From Cymbomonas tetramitiformis (lineage: Eukaryota > Chlorophyta > Pyramimonadophyceae > Pyramimonadales > Pyramimonadaceae), in NCBI GenBank assembly GCA_001247695.2, contig LGRX02030380.1, positions 1 to 64,000 of the forward strand: a DNA stretch of 64,000 bases, in the 5' to 3' direction. Positions 42,901 through 53,879 of this stretch are shown here, one piece after another; within the stretch, counting starts at the first letter, position 1, and the number at the start of each line of letters is the position of its first letter. Position numbers and translations under genes: made by a program. The notes under the pieces were generated by a model. The model worked only from the letters and a program-made list of their open reading frames with translations, was not told the DNA's origin and did not search any database.

Positions 42901-45900
42901 CTTGTATGCTCAGAATCTGAATCTAATATACTTTCTATATGCACAGGATATAATATATTTTCTATGAGATTCTGGATTCAGGAACTAGAGTCAATGAAAA
43001 ACTCCTTTCCTATTTCAGACGATGAAACCTTTATTCCCTTAGGTGCAATACCTTATCTTAAGGAATGGTCATTTTCAATACAAGTTTCAATCGATTTTTT
43101 CAAATCTGTCACTTTTATGATGATCAGACTGGTCAATTTTACAGCATAACCACTTCCCCTTGTTGAAGGAGATGACTCCTGTCATAGGGCGGTATGTTGG
43201 CTGTTTTCATATGACACATGGAAAACATGAGTGGCTCTTGGAGAATTTCGGGATAAATATCCTGAATTGGCTGACTATGCCCAAGAGTGGCCAAAGAGAT
43301 TACTTGCCATCTTTAGCCGTATGGCGAAGAGGCCGCTTACCAACGGTTGGGTCATAAGCTGGATAGCTATGTTAGAGGCTGAATAGCCATGATTGCACAG
43401 ATTCTGTCTTCCATGATGAATAGACCTCTGAGATATGGTGTCTGATAAATCAATACTTTTGACAACAACTCAACCTTTAGGTATGATGAAGAGCTGATGA
43501 TCTTTGCTGCACTGCAATTGTTTAATGTGCACTACTGAAATGCCTCGTGATATAATAATCTCACAGAATAGGCATTGTTCAATGGCGGTATGATCAGATA
43601 TGTAATGATCAATGAAGACAAGATGGTTGGTATGGCTCATTCAGCAGGCATGATTACCTCAAAGAGATGCCAAAACACGGATACATTTCAAGACATAAGG
43701 GCAATAGACTTATTATGAAGCCTTCAAAGGCAGCTAGCATTAATGCTGCATTGGTCAGCTCAGTGATTGACCTATCTAGGTGTTGTACTCAGGCCGTAGC
43801 CCGCATATTGCATTGAGTAATCTTGACACCTTAAATGATCCAATCAGATGATATGTATGAAATATCAAGAATGGTTGCCCTTTTCAATGATCATCGGTGG
43901 CAGAGGCTATAGTGCTTACACCGAGTCAATATACAATTCTAGTCTGGATACATGCTAGACTAGATGTATACAATGTCTAGGTCTTCAAAATCAAGCTCAT
44001 TTGTATGCCATGGCTGATGACCTTAGAAATGTTTGATACATATGTGTGTCAACTTCATGGAGTTCTGCATGGTTTGACTGTATATAGTCACGATTACCAA
44101 AACAAAAACGATGGTGCAACTTACTTGTTTTATTATTTGTCTTTATTATTTATTTGGTTTTTAGTTGTATTTTTAGCTTATCATCTTCCCCCCTCAAGGA
44201 AGTGTATTGCTAGGCGGTTGTCAAGCGCCGTTTAAATACAACAGAGGTCCGACCTCTATGTGATGACGTGGAAGCTTACTATGAAGCTGGACAGCAGTTC
44301 TCGGGATGCAGCCCATTGCACCGAAGGTGCATTGCAGTTGTTGGGATGCAGCCCGAATTCACGTCATCAGCGTGGGTCATATAGTGCCCATGCATGTGCT
44401 GTATAAAATACAACACTGCCCTCCAGCGGCGAAGTGGTTTGCTATTACCATCATCGTATGCTGTGGGATATCAATATATGATCAGAGAGCATGGTAATAT
44501 GTGCACCATGTTTGTCAATATCGGAGAGACTGTGTCTTCTTTAAAATCCTCATGACTATATGTATAATGGTGCTATACTGATGTCAACACCTTCTCTCTG
44601 AGTGATTTATCGATTTCAGATGTGATGTCGTGGCAATCATAAAATATGTCCACGTCATTGGCACGAGTCATATTGTGTCCATGCATACGCGATCTTAGCG
44701 CAGGTCACAATACAGTGCCCGAGCATACGCGATTTTAGCGTAGGTCACATTGTGCCTCAATTTATTACATCTGAGGAAATCTATTACTCATCTTTGTGAG
44801 TTTAGACAGCATTGTATTGATTGCAACGCTTCTTCTGATGATTTATATATCACAGATTATACCAAATGTGGTGATCAGTTCAGTGCAAAATATGTCACCG
44901 GAATGTACAGGGATTGTGAATGATTGCAATGCAGCCGGAGGAATAATCTCAGCAGCTGTTCTGTACTAATGAATTCATCGGAGTTATACTCATTCCGACG
45001 ATTCGAAACCCATGCCATTTGTAGTGATGACAACTCATATGAATATATAGGGGTTTCCTCAGAATGCTTTTATGTGATGTCAACATATTATGAACAATTC
45101 ACTTGCATCTTACGGGACAAAGGAGTTACGCTTGGAAGGTCTTGCATGGTGGTCACCAATAGTTATATCAGCTGTTATTCGGGTGCCATATTCTGCCTTC
45201 AGTACTGGGACTAAATCAACCAGTCCTACAGCGATGCACCTGTCCTTCCCACTCTTATGTACGGCTATAGTGCCAAAGTGTATCAGGTGGGATATATATA
45301 TACATTATATAACTATCATCTTCTGATCCAGGATATGCAATTAAGCATGGTATCAGGTTATATGTTATGTATATAGTTCAGCATTCCGAGCTTACTCGAG
45401 GATGTAAATGCTGAGCAATAGTCAACTTATAGTCATTGGGATGTAGTTTCCCATCCGAGTTTACACTTTGTTAGTGACGGTGGGTTTAACGTTGTACAGA
45501 TTTCAACGTTACTTGTGGATGCAGTGGTTTTATCCAAAAGCAATCCATCAGAAATCACCAGATCGGAATATAAAATGGATATGTGTGTGATCCTATCCAC
45601 CTTCTTCCCTCCTCAAGGAAGTGTGAACACACAGGCAGTTGTCAAGTGCCTTAATACCTCATAATGTAGCTTGCAGTCCATATAGTTAGCAGCTTATACA
45701 GTTTTAGGGTTGTTGCCCGACATTTCTTGGGTTGTTGCCCGATATATTGTCATGACTGTGCTGATTTCAGCATGACATAAATGCCAAACACAAAGTGTTT
45801 CCTATTATATAGGTGGCATTTCAGGGTATATAGTGTTACAGTGACCCTTATCTCCCACAGTGATATTAGGGTGTTACTTGCCATCAGTAACCCTAAAATA

Positions 45901-45975
45901 TGTTAAATTAAAGCAGTATGAACATTTTTCAAAGAAATTAAAGCAAAACTGCATTTAATTTATCACTGTGTATCA
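39953..45975. other. Interior of the large LTR element, left part, no gene recognised
   Basis: AT-rich, short frames only. A 22-bp repeat of CCCTGCAGTTCTTGGGATGC occurs four times at 40870-40957. The stretch 44160-44790 is a diverged copy of the short interior at 46924-47254, sharing GATGACGTGG, GATGCAGCCC flanking a TGCACCGAAGGTGCA hairpin, and CATACGCGATCTTAGCG. The compact array may therefore derive from this large element. Confidence 0.55.
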
Positions 45976-46058
45976 CGTGGTGTTAGGGTTTGAAATCGGT
46001 GCGGGGATTTTCACTGTACGAGCCGGGTCAAATCATATATATCGTCATGGGCGAAAGT

Positions 46059-46132
46059 GCTCCACGACGGGATTTGAACCCGTGACGTTCGCTTCTCTAG
46101 TGCGACGCTCTAACCAACTGAGCTACGCGGAG
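46059..46132 (-). tRNA. tRNA-like gene inside LTR copy 1, anticodon AGA
   Basis: Cloverleaf of 74 nt: acceptor CTCCGCG/CGTGGAG (seven pairs with one G-U), D stem GCTC/GAGC, A box TAGCTCAGTTGG, anticodon stem TCGCA/AGCGA (four pairs), loop CTAGAGA with U33 and anticodon AGA at 46096-46098, 5-nt variable loop, T stem ACGGG/CCCGT, B box GGTTCAAATCC. AGA would read a serine codon, but serine tRNAs normally have a long variable arm, which this lacks. It may be a promoter-only relic or a mutated tRNA. Confidence 0.6.
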
Positions 46133-46195
46133 GATGATGATCCTTTCGCGCATTTCAGTGGTACTCGTACATATCGGATATGTTACAGATCGATG

Positions 46196-46838
46196 CCTAT
46201 TACCCGCAGCTTAAGGTGGCTTAAGCCAACTTAACTTAAAAGGCCCATGGGGGCTTTTTCGGCGGTGCTTTCAAAATTTGGAGACCTATGTCGTCAAGAT
46301 CTTGAGCTGCTCTTTCTGCAGTGTCTTATCAAAAGTTTGATCTGAGTTCATCTTGACCCTCAAAATCTCGGTTGAAGTAGGGTGGGTATTTCCCAATTTT
46401 CCTTAAGATGGCTTAAGCCACCTTAAGCTAATTAGCTCACCGGGGGCTTCCTGTAAGACGCTTTCAAAATTTGGAGACCTGTGTTGTCAAGATCTCGAGC
46501 TGCTCTTTCTGCAGTGTCTTGCCAAAAGTTTGATCCGAGGTCATCTTGACCCTCAAAATCTCGGTTGAAGTAGCATGGGTATGCAAAAACCGGGAAAATT
46601 GCTCAAATTTTACTAAATGTTGCACCCTCTTGGATACTTCCCAAAATTGCTCACCGGGAACTTGGGCTCGCCTAATAGTGCACATAGTGTCTAAAAGAAG
46701 ACAATGTCGCCGTCATTTTGAGCTAAAAAATCTAGCTTCCGGTACCGATAGCTCCCGTAATAATTGAAAACGTTAAGGTGGCTTAAGCCACCCTAAATCG
46801 CTGTTAGGGTGGCTTAAGCCACCCGAAGGGTAATAGCC
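46196..46838. mobile_element. 643-bp inverted-repeat insertion in LTR copy 1 (TSD ATCGATG)
   Basis: ATCGATG occurs at 46189-46195 and 46839-46845 and once in the uninterrupted LTR copy 2. The ends CCTATTACCC and GGGTAATAGCC are inverted, and GGTGGCTTAAGCCACC palindromes lie near both. Inside are two degenerate minus-strand copies of the KTLQKEQL coding fragment also seen at 5588. The element family is not known to me. Confidence 0.75.
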
Positions 46839-47335
46839 ATCGATGATCGACTATGCGTGTGACATCGACGACGACGTACCAACATCGCGACTGCGGGCGT
46901 CTGTCATCTTTCGATCCGTAACATATCTCCCCTCTTTAAAGTGTCGTGATCTCACGACATTCGTGTCGAGTTACTTTTCAGAGGTCCAACCTCAGATGTG
47001 ATGACGTGGCAGCCTACGATGAAGCTGGGTAGCAGTTCTTGGGATGCAGCCCATCGCACCGAAGGTGCATCGCAGTTCTTGGGATGCTGCCCGAATCCAC
47101 GTCATCAGCGCGGGTCACATCGTGCCCATGCATACGCGATCGTAGCGCAGGTCACATCGCCGTGCCCGAGCATACGCGATCTTAGCGTAGGTCACATCGT
47201 GTGCCTTATGCCGTTACATCTGAGGCGGTTTCCGAACCGTCGCTTCGATACCAATGTTAGGGTCGTCTGAAATCGGTGCGGGGATTTTCACTGTACGAGC
47301 CGGGTCAAATCATATATATCGTCATGGGCGAAAGT

Positions 47336-47409
47336 GCTCCACGACGGGATTTGAACCCGTGACGTTCGCTTCTCTAGTGCGACGCTCTAACCAACTGATC
47401 TACGCGGAG
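47336..47409 (-). tRNA. tRNA-like gene inside LTR copy 2, anticodon AGA
   Basis: Identical to the copy at 46059-46132 except one change in the D stem (TAGATCAG instead of TAGCTCAG), which breaks one pair and weakens the A box. B box and acceptor are intact. Confidence 0.5.
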
Positions 47410-47632
47410 GATGATGATCCTTTCGCGCATTTCAGTGGTACTCGTACATATCGGATATGTTACAGATCGATGATCGACTATGCGTGTGACATCGACGACG
47501 ACGTACCAACATCGCGACTGCGGGCGTCTGTCATCTTTCGATCCGTAACATAAATCTTAGGGCTCTATAAATAGTGATGGGATTTTTCACTGTTTGAGAT
47601 GGGTCGAGCGTAATCCATCGCGGCGAAAATGG

Positions 47633-47705
47633 TATCCGCGACGGGACTCGAACCCATGACCTCCTGATTGAATCACAGTCGCTCTACCAACTGAGCTACG
47701 CGGGT
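47633..47705 (-). pseudogene. Diverged tRNA-like sequence inside LTR copy 3
   Basis: Acceptor ACCCGCG/CGCGGAT (one mismatch), canonical A box TAGCTCAGTTGG, B box GGTTCGAGTCC. The anticodon arm is poor: only three central pairs and no U before the possible anticodon. The Pol III promoter boxes are better kept than the decoding arm. Confidence 0.5.
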
Positions 47706-48456
47706 TGATGATGACATCGACCCGCATTCAGTGGTACTCATTCAGTTTCTGATATAATTACGGATCGCGATTCGGCAGCTTCGATGACGCACCAACATCT
47801 GATGACTGCTCGCGATCCCTAACACGTGGTATTTAGTAGGTATGTTACACCCCTGTAACTGTACACGTGAATATATATAATATTAGGGTGTTACAGGTGC
47901 TGTACTATTTTGAGCATATTTTTCAATAGCTAATAAAACAGGGTAACGAAAAAAATGAAACCCAAATTTTCATTTTCAAATCATACGTGTGTGTCAGATA
48001 TATAGTCGGGTGTATATATCGGATAACGGAGAATAAACCCTGAGTTAAGGGTTTCGATATCAGAACGGTAAAAGTCGCAGATTGATAAAAGAGATAAAAA
48101 ACATAAATACTAACGGGTGTTTCCCGTCTACTGGTGACGGTCACCCAGCCTACTATAGGAAGTGACAGGTGACAGTCTTTACTGTCGGTGTGTCACATCC
48201 AGCACACCACCTAGGGTGGTGACCGGAGCTAGTAGTGAACGAAGCAAACAAACTCCCTACTCAACTTCAGGAGGAAACTGTAGCACAACTGGGGGCCTGT
48301 ACTCTTGGTCAGGGCGGTCCCAGGTCACAACAAGATTGTCAGATACTGCTGTTACTTTGCTAAAACCCTAAACACAGCTCAAATGTAGAGAGCCCTTCTG
48401 CACATCTAGGAGGCTATACCACAGCTAACTCCCAGGCAGGCACGGCGTGAATAATG

Positions 48457-49905
48457 CTAGCCACTAGTGGTCTTCGGAGCTGTCTGCCCGGCTCGGAGCA
48501 GCGTGACTGTGAAGCAGTTGCCGGCCCCCGGGGCCGGTGATGAATCATTCGTAGAAGGAATCGACGGGTTCTCGATCACGGGAGGCTGCACCGCACCGGG
48601 ATGCTGCCAAGTGCTGCCCGACGGTGGAGCCTCGTCGTCTGAAGATGAAGCCGGCGACACCGGAGGGCCGTCCACAAACAACTCGGCAGGCGGTGGCGGC
48701 CCGGGATGCCACGGCATCGGAGCCATGTAGAGGCCCTGCCGTCTCTGCTCCCGCCGTTGGCGACGAGGCGGAATCGCACACGGCACGTCATGAACCGCTT
48801 CAGTTGGCGAAGCCCCCGCAGTCGGGACTGCTGCGGCAGTCCACGGAGCACCACCGACCGATGGACCCGTGCATGTGCGCGCATCGGCACCACCGACACC
48901 GGCAACGGCATGCGGCGCGGCGGTGGCACAAATTACAAAGAGTGCGCACACCAAGGAGGAAGTGAGGAGAGACCTCCCGAACTTCGGAATGCCGTTCCCG
49001 CAGCCGTACCGTGGCCGCGGCGGTGTCACCGAGGCATCTCCGTCGTCATCGTCGCTCGTGGCGTAAGCCGCGGGCCCGTAGTCGATCACGCGTTCCGGCG
49101 CCTCAACCGCGGAGAGCAAGTTCATGCTCGCGGCCGGCTCGTCGGGCGCCCCCAATGCAACCCCCGTGCTCTGAATGAAATCGGCAAACGTGCGGGTGAC
49201 AGGAGGGCAGAACGGGTTCGGCGGACCGGTCCACTCCTCTCCGGACTCAACCGACGCGGGCGGGGAATGCGCGGTCGGCTCCGACACCACCGGCAAGTTG
49301 GCAGTGAAGGTGTTGATGTTGAATGTGGAGGCTCCAGCCGCGTGCGCCATCTCAGAGAACTCGGCGACGGCGGACACGAGGACCTCACCGTCCTCCTCGC
49401 AGAACGAGCACGCGGAGAGATCGGTGAAGACCTCCGGCTTCCCGCCCGCAAGCATGCAGAGGGCGTCGAATTCCACGGGGTCGCCGTTGTCGATGGCGTG
49501 TTGGAACCTCGCGGCCAACACGGAGTTCTCGGCCTCCTCGGCGAAGGCGAAGGCCGAGAGTCCGGTCCTGCCCCCGTTTGGGCAGTCCCTGTGCCAATGC
49601 CTCGCCTTCCCCTTAGCACACACCTGATTTTGGCAGTACGGGATCGCCGCACCGCTGTCGCGGTGGAAGGCCACCTTCCGTGAGACGGACTGAGACCAAT
49701 TCCCTCCTTCGGGGAGGGGCGAGGCTGCGAAACGGGTCTTGACCCGGCGGTCCGGTTTGTCCGCGCGAGGGGTAAATCCCCGCGGAGACGGCTCGGACTC
49801 GGCGGCGACGAGGAAGGTGGCTAATTGCCTCTTCAAGTCGAGTACCATCGTCCGTAAGTCCTCGATCTCACCCGCCGTACCCGACCCATCAACGCCCTTC
49901 TCCAT
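48457..49905 (-). CDS. gag ORF 2 of LTR element 6: zinc-knuckle and hydrophobic segment
   Basis: 482 residues from ATG 49905. In order: a short coiled stretch (EIEDLRTMVLDLKRQLATFL), a basic region, RFAASPLPEGGNWS, a Cys/His knuckle-like CQNQVCAKGKARHWHRDC, an acidic middle, a hydrophobic segment near residues 315-340 (LLTSSLVCALFVICATAA), and a proline-rich tail. The gag fragment at 6533-9204 has the same order including the hydrophobic segment. The role of that segment is unknown; membrane association is possible. It overlaps ORF 1 by 17 nt in another frame. Confidence 0.7.
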   Translation of the reverse strand: MEKGVDGSGTAGEIEDLRTMVLDLKRQLATFLVAAESEPSPRGFTPRADKPDRRVKTRFAASPLPEGGNWSQSVSRKVAFHRDSGAAIPYCQNQVCAKGKARHWHRDCPNGGRTGLSAFAFAEEAENSVLAARFQHAIDNGDPVEFDALCMLAGGKPEVFTDLSACSFCEEDGEVLVSAVAEFSEMAHAAGASTFNINTFTANLPVVSEPTAHSPPASVESGEEWTGPPNPFCPPVTRTFADFIQSTGVALGAPDEPAASMNLLSAVEAPERVIDYGPAAYATSDDDDGDASVTPPRPRYGCGNGIPKFGRSLLTSSLVCALFVICATAAPHAVAGVGGADARTCTGPSVGGAPWTAAAVPTAGASPTEAVHDVPCAIPPRRQRREQRRQGLYMAPMPWHPGPPPPAELFVDGPPVSPASSSDDEAPPSGSTWQHPGAVQPPVIENPSIPSTNDSSPAPGAGNCFTVTLLRAGQTAPKTTSG

Positions 49906-50764
49906 GAAGTGCGTGCCGTGCGTGGGAGTACCGGTGTGCGGATGCGGTGGCGGTGCCCGCCCGCACGTGCTCGCCGTAGCACTCCCGCACCCACTGCTGA
50001 ATGGTGAGTAGGTCGTGGGCGGCTCGTTGGTCGTGAAGGAGCAAACGGGACACCACCGGTTGGTAGAAGGTGGCGTCGAGTGCTTTGATGAAAAGGGACT
50101 TCACGTCCTCGTCCTGGAGCGTCGATCTCGTCCTCGCAGCCTTGAGCGCGGCGTTGAAGTCCTCAATGGGTCCATGAGGGTCCACGCCCGCAGCGATGCG
50201 GACGGCAAACATGTCCGCTTGCCCCTGGAAGGGGTCCCCGACCGGGATCATCCGACGGGCGAACTCGAGTAGGACACGCTTACCGTCTGCTGGGAAGCTG
50301 GCGCTGGACGAGTCCAACCAGTCCGCTGCGGGCGACGAGGGGTCGATCAGCAGCTCGAGCGTGGAGAACAATAAATTGTTGGCCTCCACGCGGACGGCCA
50401 AAGTAGCGTCGTCCAGCGTGAAGAGTGGGAGGAAACCGGTGTCCTCAGTGACGAATGCTGCCTGCAGGGCAGAGACCATCCTCGTGAAGATGGCCGCCGC
50501 GTGGGGCTCCGCACCGGAAAATCTCCCCTCTTTGCCGTCGAACAACTTGCGCTGGACGTGCTTCGCCACCTTCATGTCGAAGTGCTCCCGCTGCAAGGTG
50601 CGTACCGATGCCAAAAATGTAGCACCCGCCGAATTAGCGGCCGGCTGTGCCGCTGTCGGGGTCGCGGGTGTGTTGGCATGCCTGGCAGCAACGGAGTCAA
50701 AGATTGTGCTCAATGTGCGGCGACGATGCGCCATGCTAGCCGTTGATCTAGTAGAAGCAACCAT
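49889..50764 (-). CDS. gag ORF 1 of LTR element 6: capsid-like
   Basis: Start chosen at MVASTRSTASMAHRRRTLST (50764), which parallels the Ser/Arg-rich starts of the other gag proteins; the frame is open upstream to 50956. About 291 residues. The core (LLFSTLELLIDPSS; FPADGKRVLLEFARRM; DVKSLFIKALDATFYQPVVS) has the order and spacing of Ty1/copia gag capsid domains. It ends at TGA inside the beginning of ORF 2, so ORF 2 would need a +1 frameshift or reinitiation. Confidence 0.7.
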   Translation of the reverse strand: MVASTRSTASMAHRRRTLSTIFDSVAARHANTPATPTAAQPAANSAGATFLASVRTLQREHFDMKVAKHVQRKLFDGKEGRFSGAEPHAAAIFTRMVSALQAAFVTEDTGFLPLFTLDDATLAVRVEANNLLFSTLELLIDPSSPAADWLDSSSASFPADGKRVLLEFARRMIPVGDPFQGQADMFAVRIAAGVDPHGPIEDFNAALKAARTRSTLQDEDVKSLFIKALDATFYQPVVSRLLLHDQRAAHDLLTIQQWVRECYGEHVRAGTATASAHRYSHARHALHGEGR

Positions 50765-51369
50765 GATGAAGAAGACTACAGGGGTGGAGTGAGGCAAGGA
50801 GACGTGGGAAAAAAAAATGCGGTAGTCTTGGGCGGCCAAGAAATGTGGTGGGTCGTCGATACGGCTGCCGTGAGAGAGCAGAAATTCCGAGAAGTCGTGT
50901 GGTAGATGGCGGCCGATACGAAACGGTGTGGTGACCAACCAGGATGCGTAAACCAATCCAACGTTAAATCCCGTAGAAAAGATGTCCTCAAAGGCCTACA
51001 GCTAGCCGTAAATCAACCCACAAAACTTAGGCCATACCCGCGACTGCCGGCACTCCCACGCGCGGAGCGCCTCACTCCATCCCAAGCGTCCGGCTTTAGC
51101 CAATCATCCTCGCGGTGTCGCGGTGGCTAAATAAAACGTAAGTGGGGCCAAACCTGTCAGATATATAGTCGGGTGTATATATCGGATAACGGAGAATAAA
51201 CCCTGAGTTAAGGGTTTCGATATCAGAACGGTAAAAGTCGCAGATTGATAAAAGAGATACACATAAATACTAACGGGTGTTTCCCGTCTACTGGTGACGG
51301 TCACCCAGCCTACTATAGGAAGTGACAGGTGACAGTCTTTACTGTCGGTGTGTCACATCCAGCAGTGTG

Positions 51370-53862
51370 CGTTTTTCACGTATTTTGGTACAACATCTAT
51401 GTATACCTCTAGGTGTTACACACCTGATATTTAGGGTGTTACACGAGATATGGCTATGCACATTATGTTTTTCAGATACCTTAATAGGTATAAAATCATA
51501 ATTCGTGAAAAAATGGAGTCGGAATTTCAGTTTTGGAATTTCCCGCCAACGATTTTTACCCATTTCCCACCTTTTTTGGCCATTATATATATACCTCAGT
51601 ATATATATAGCGGTGTGTGTGTAATGTGTAAGTTACAGAACTCATGCAACTTATCTCACTTTTGCACATGGTATTTTTCATGGCATAATAGTGAAGATAT
51701 CTGATGGTCAACATCTGTGGTTGAACATATATATGGGTTTTGCTGATTTGAAACCCATGGAAGTTGGTCCACTTCCTAATGATAATATTAGGTGTATCAA
51801 CTTTAAGCGAGTCTGTCACTTAAGTGATAACTTGTCAGAACCTATGATCTACTTGGGCATATGACTGTGCACTGAAAGAGTATCAAGTGATATCTTTAGT
51901 TTCCAAGTAGATCTGGACATAGCTTGATAAATAAATTTAAGCAGTCTCACACAACACAATAGTGTGTGTGTGTGTGTGTGTGTGTGTAATGTCCACAACA
52001 ACCTCTATCAGTTCAATATATAGTTACTGATCTGAGAATGTACATGCAATTGTGCTGATCAATTCTGAATCAATTGTCACAATGCAATGTTGTTGTTGTT
52101 GTTGCTCCAGCGATGATATGTGAGACGAATGGACAATGCTCAACAGTGACCAGCTGCTTATTTGAGCATTGTATAATGCCTTCGGGTCTGGAGATTTCTC
52201 CATCCAGCCCTACAGCATGTTGGTTGATTCTGTCCCATATCTATCGCCATCACTTGACATCCAGCTGCTATCGTGATCAAGCTGGATGGTACTATGTATT
52301 ATGTGTTGATATGATTCTTGATCATTACACTTTCGAGTCAGTGCATTGTCAACTTACATAGTAGTGTCAGTGACTTATTTATTACACTTGTGAATCAGTG
52401 TAATGTCATATACTTAATGATACATAAGTTGCAGTGATTTGTGTATGCAGTGACTTATGTACATGTACTTTCTGATTGAGTACATTGTCTGTGTGTGGGA
52501 TTTGTGCTACTACACACACTTGTATATAGGTAATTACTGATTCATTACACTATACCAAGTTGATCTATCATATAGGATGATCTGTATACCAATCACAGAA
52601 TATATCTAACATGATGTATTTCAACTTAGTTAGTGACTGTAATCCTGTATATCTCATCTACAGTGATGAGTTGCTTTGGTCTATTTCACATATAGTTCCG
52701 GTGAGCACTCCTTTCAGTGATCCACAATAGAACGAATATACTCATCCCAAATCCTGCGTCAGAGTATATCGAGCTAATTATTGTGTTAAGACCACTGAAT
52801 AGGCACCTTACACCATATGGGTTCAAATATAGTTTACATGCACAGCAGGAATGCTTATGTGCAATGTCTGATGCATTGTGATATGATACCATATATCCCA
52901 GCTGCTATCGTGGTCAAGCTAGTTTATGCATTACAGCTGCTAACGTGATCAAGCTGTATGCATAAATGTATGCACATGTCACAATGATATAGTTGCTCAG
53001 TATTATAATGTACATGTATTATAATGTACATATGCTGCATGCACTTGGTATATACTGAATGATTGTATATACTGCAAGTGTGTGTGTGTGTGTGAAGCGC
53101 TTACACAGCATATAGTATACACTCATGATTGCAGGCTTGTATGCGATTCTGACAGTGAATGGATAATACTATCTCAACAAGTATTACAGACTTGTATGGC
53201 ATGCTGCATATTATACTGTCATCATGCGTCATCTGTTCATGATAATTCCAGCCGAGGTATGTACATATACTGTCAAGGATAATCATGATGCGCGCAGACG
53301 AGTGATTATTGCAACTATTTGAAATGACGATATTTTGATGACATCATGCACACTGATCTCGTCATCATAAACTGCAAGATAATCGTTCGGTGCAGAAGGC
53401 GATTTATTGTGACTCTGTTGAATCACGGATGTGCGCGCTGCGAATTATGAGCACATCTTTGTCGCAATATGAACGGCATATGATACAAATGCCATTTTTC
53501 GCACGGATCATATTCTGATGATGATTTGTTCATCCGCGTCTCAATATGTCGAATCTCGTACAATTGCGAATCGTAACTGCGCATATATGTGATCGGCATG
53601 CTGCATGCACACCTTTTCGCGCTGTATATCTGACGATATGTACGATCAACTGCGATTATGACGACGTCTCCTCGCGCACTGCTTTCGCTGTTTATTATGC
53701 AACGGTCGATATTATGCAGATATGTCAATATATGTGCGACTGCGGCGCCCGATGATATTCGCGCTCCGCAAACCTGCGCAAACAAAATTCAATATCTACT
53801 GCTGCACTCACACTATATGAGTCCTCGTTCGTCGCCTTGACGAGACGGAGAATAATACCAAC
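51370..53862. other. Interior of the large LTR element, right part, no gene recognised
   Basis: AT-rich. A perfect TG dinucleotide run is at 51963-51987 and another at 53079-53094. Short words GTCAGTGACTTAT and AGCTGCTATCGTG(A/G)TCAAGCT recur (52263, 52902, 52938). The end adjoins the 5' LTR with the primer site at about 53846-53861. No frame shows a domain. Confidence 0.55.
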
Positions 53863-53879
53863 TGATAAGGCTTCGCTAG

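Larger units (their letters stand above)
45981..47824 (-). mobile_element. Compact LTR array (TRIM-like, TSD CGTGG) whose LTRs carry tRNA-like genes
   Basis: Three related LTRs: 45981-46923 (with a 643-bp insertion), 47255-47550 and a diverged third at about 47555-47824. The first two run TGTTAGGG...GATCCGTAACA and are nearly identical outside the insertion. The third ends CCCTAACA. CGTGG flanks the whole array at 45976-45980 and 47825-47829. Between the first two LTRs is a 331-bp non-coding interior. On the minus strand it has the primer site TGGTATCGAAGCGACGG next to 47255 and the purine tract AAAGAGGGGAGATA next to 46923. Each LTR holds a tRNA-like sequence in element sense. No protein is encoded. 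Confidence 0.8.
47992..51364 (-). mobile_element. gag-only LTR retrotransposon 6 (TSD GTGTG)
   Basis: LTRs are 47992-48204 (3') and 51155-51364 (5'), 213 and 210 bp, nearly identical apart from a small indel. Ends are TGTCAG...CCAGCA. GTGTG flanks at 47987-47991 and 51365-51369. The minus strand has GGTTTGGCCCCAC at the primer position and CCTAGGTGGTG as purine-rich tract. Two overlapping gag frames fill the interior; no pol is present. It inserted in the interior of the 16.5-kb element. Confidence 0.88.
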
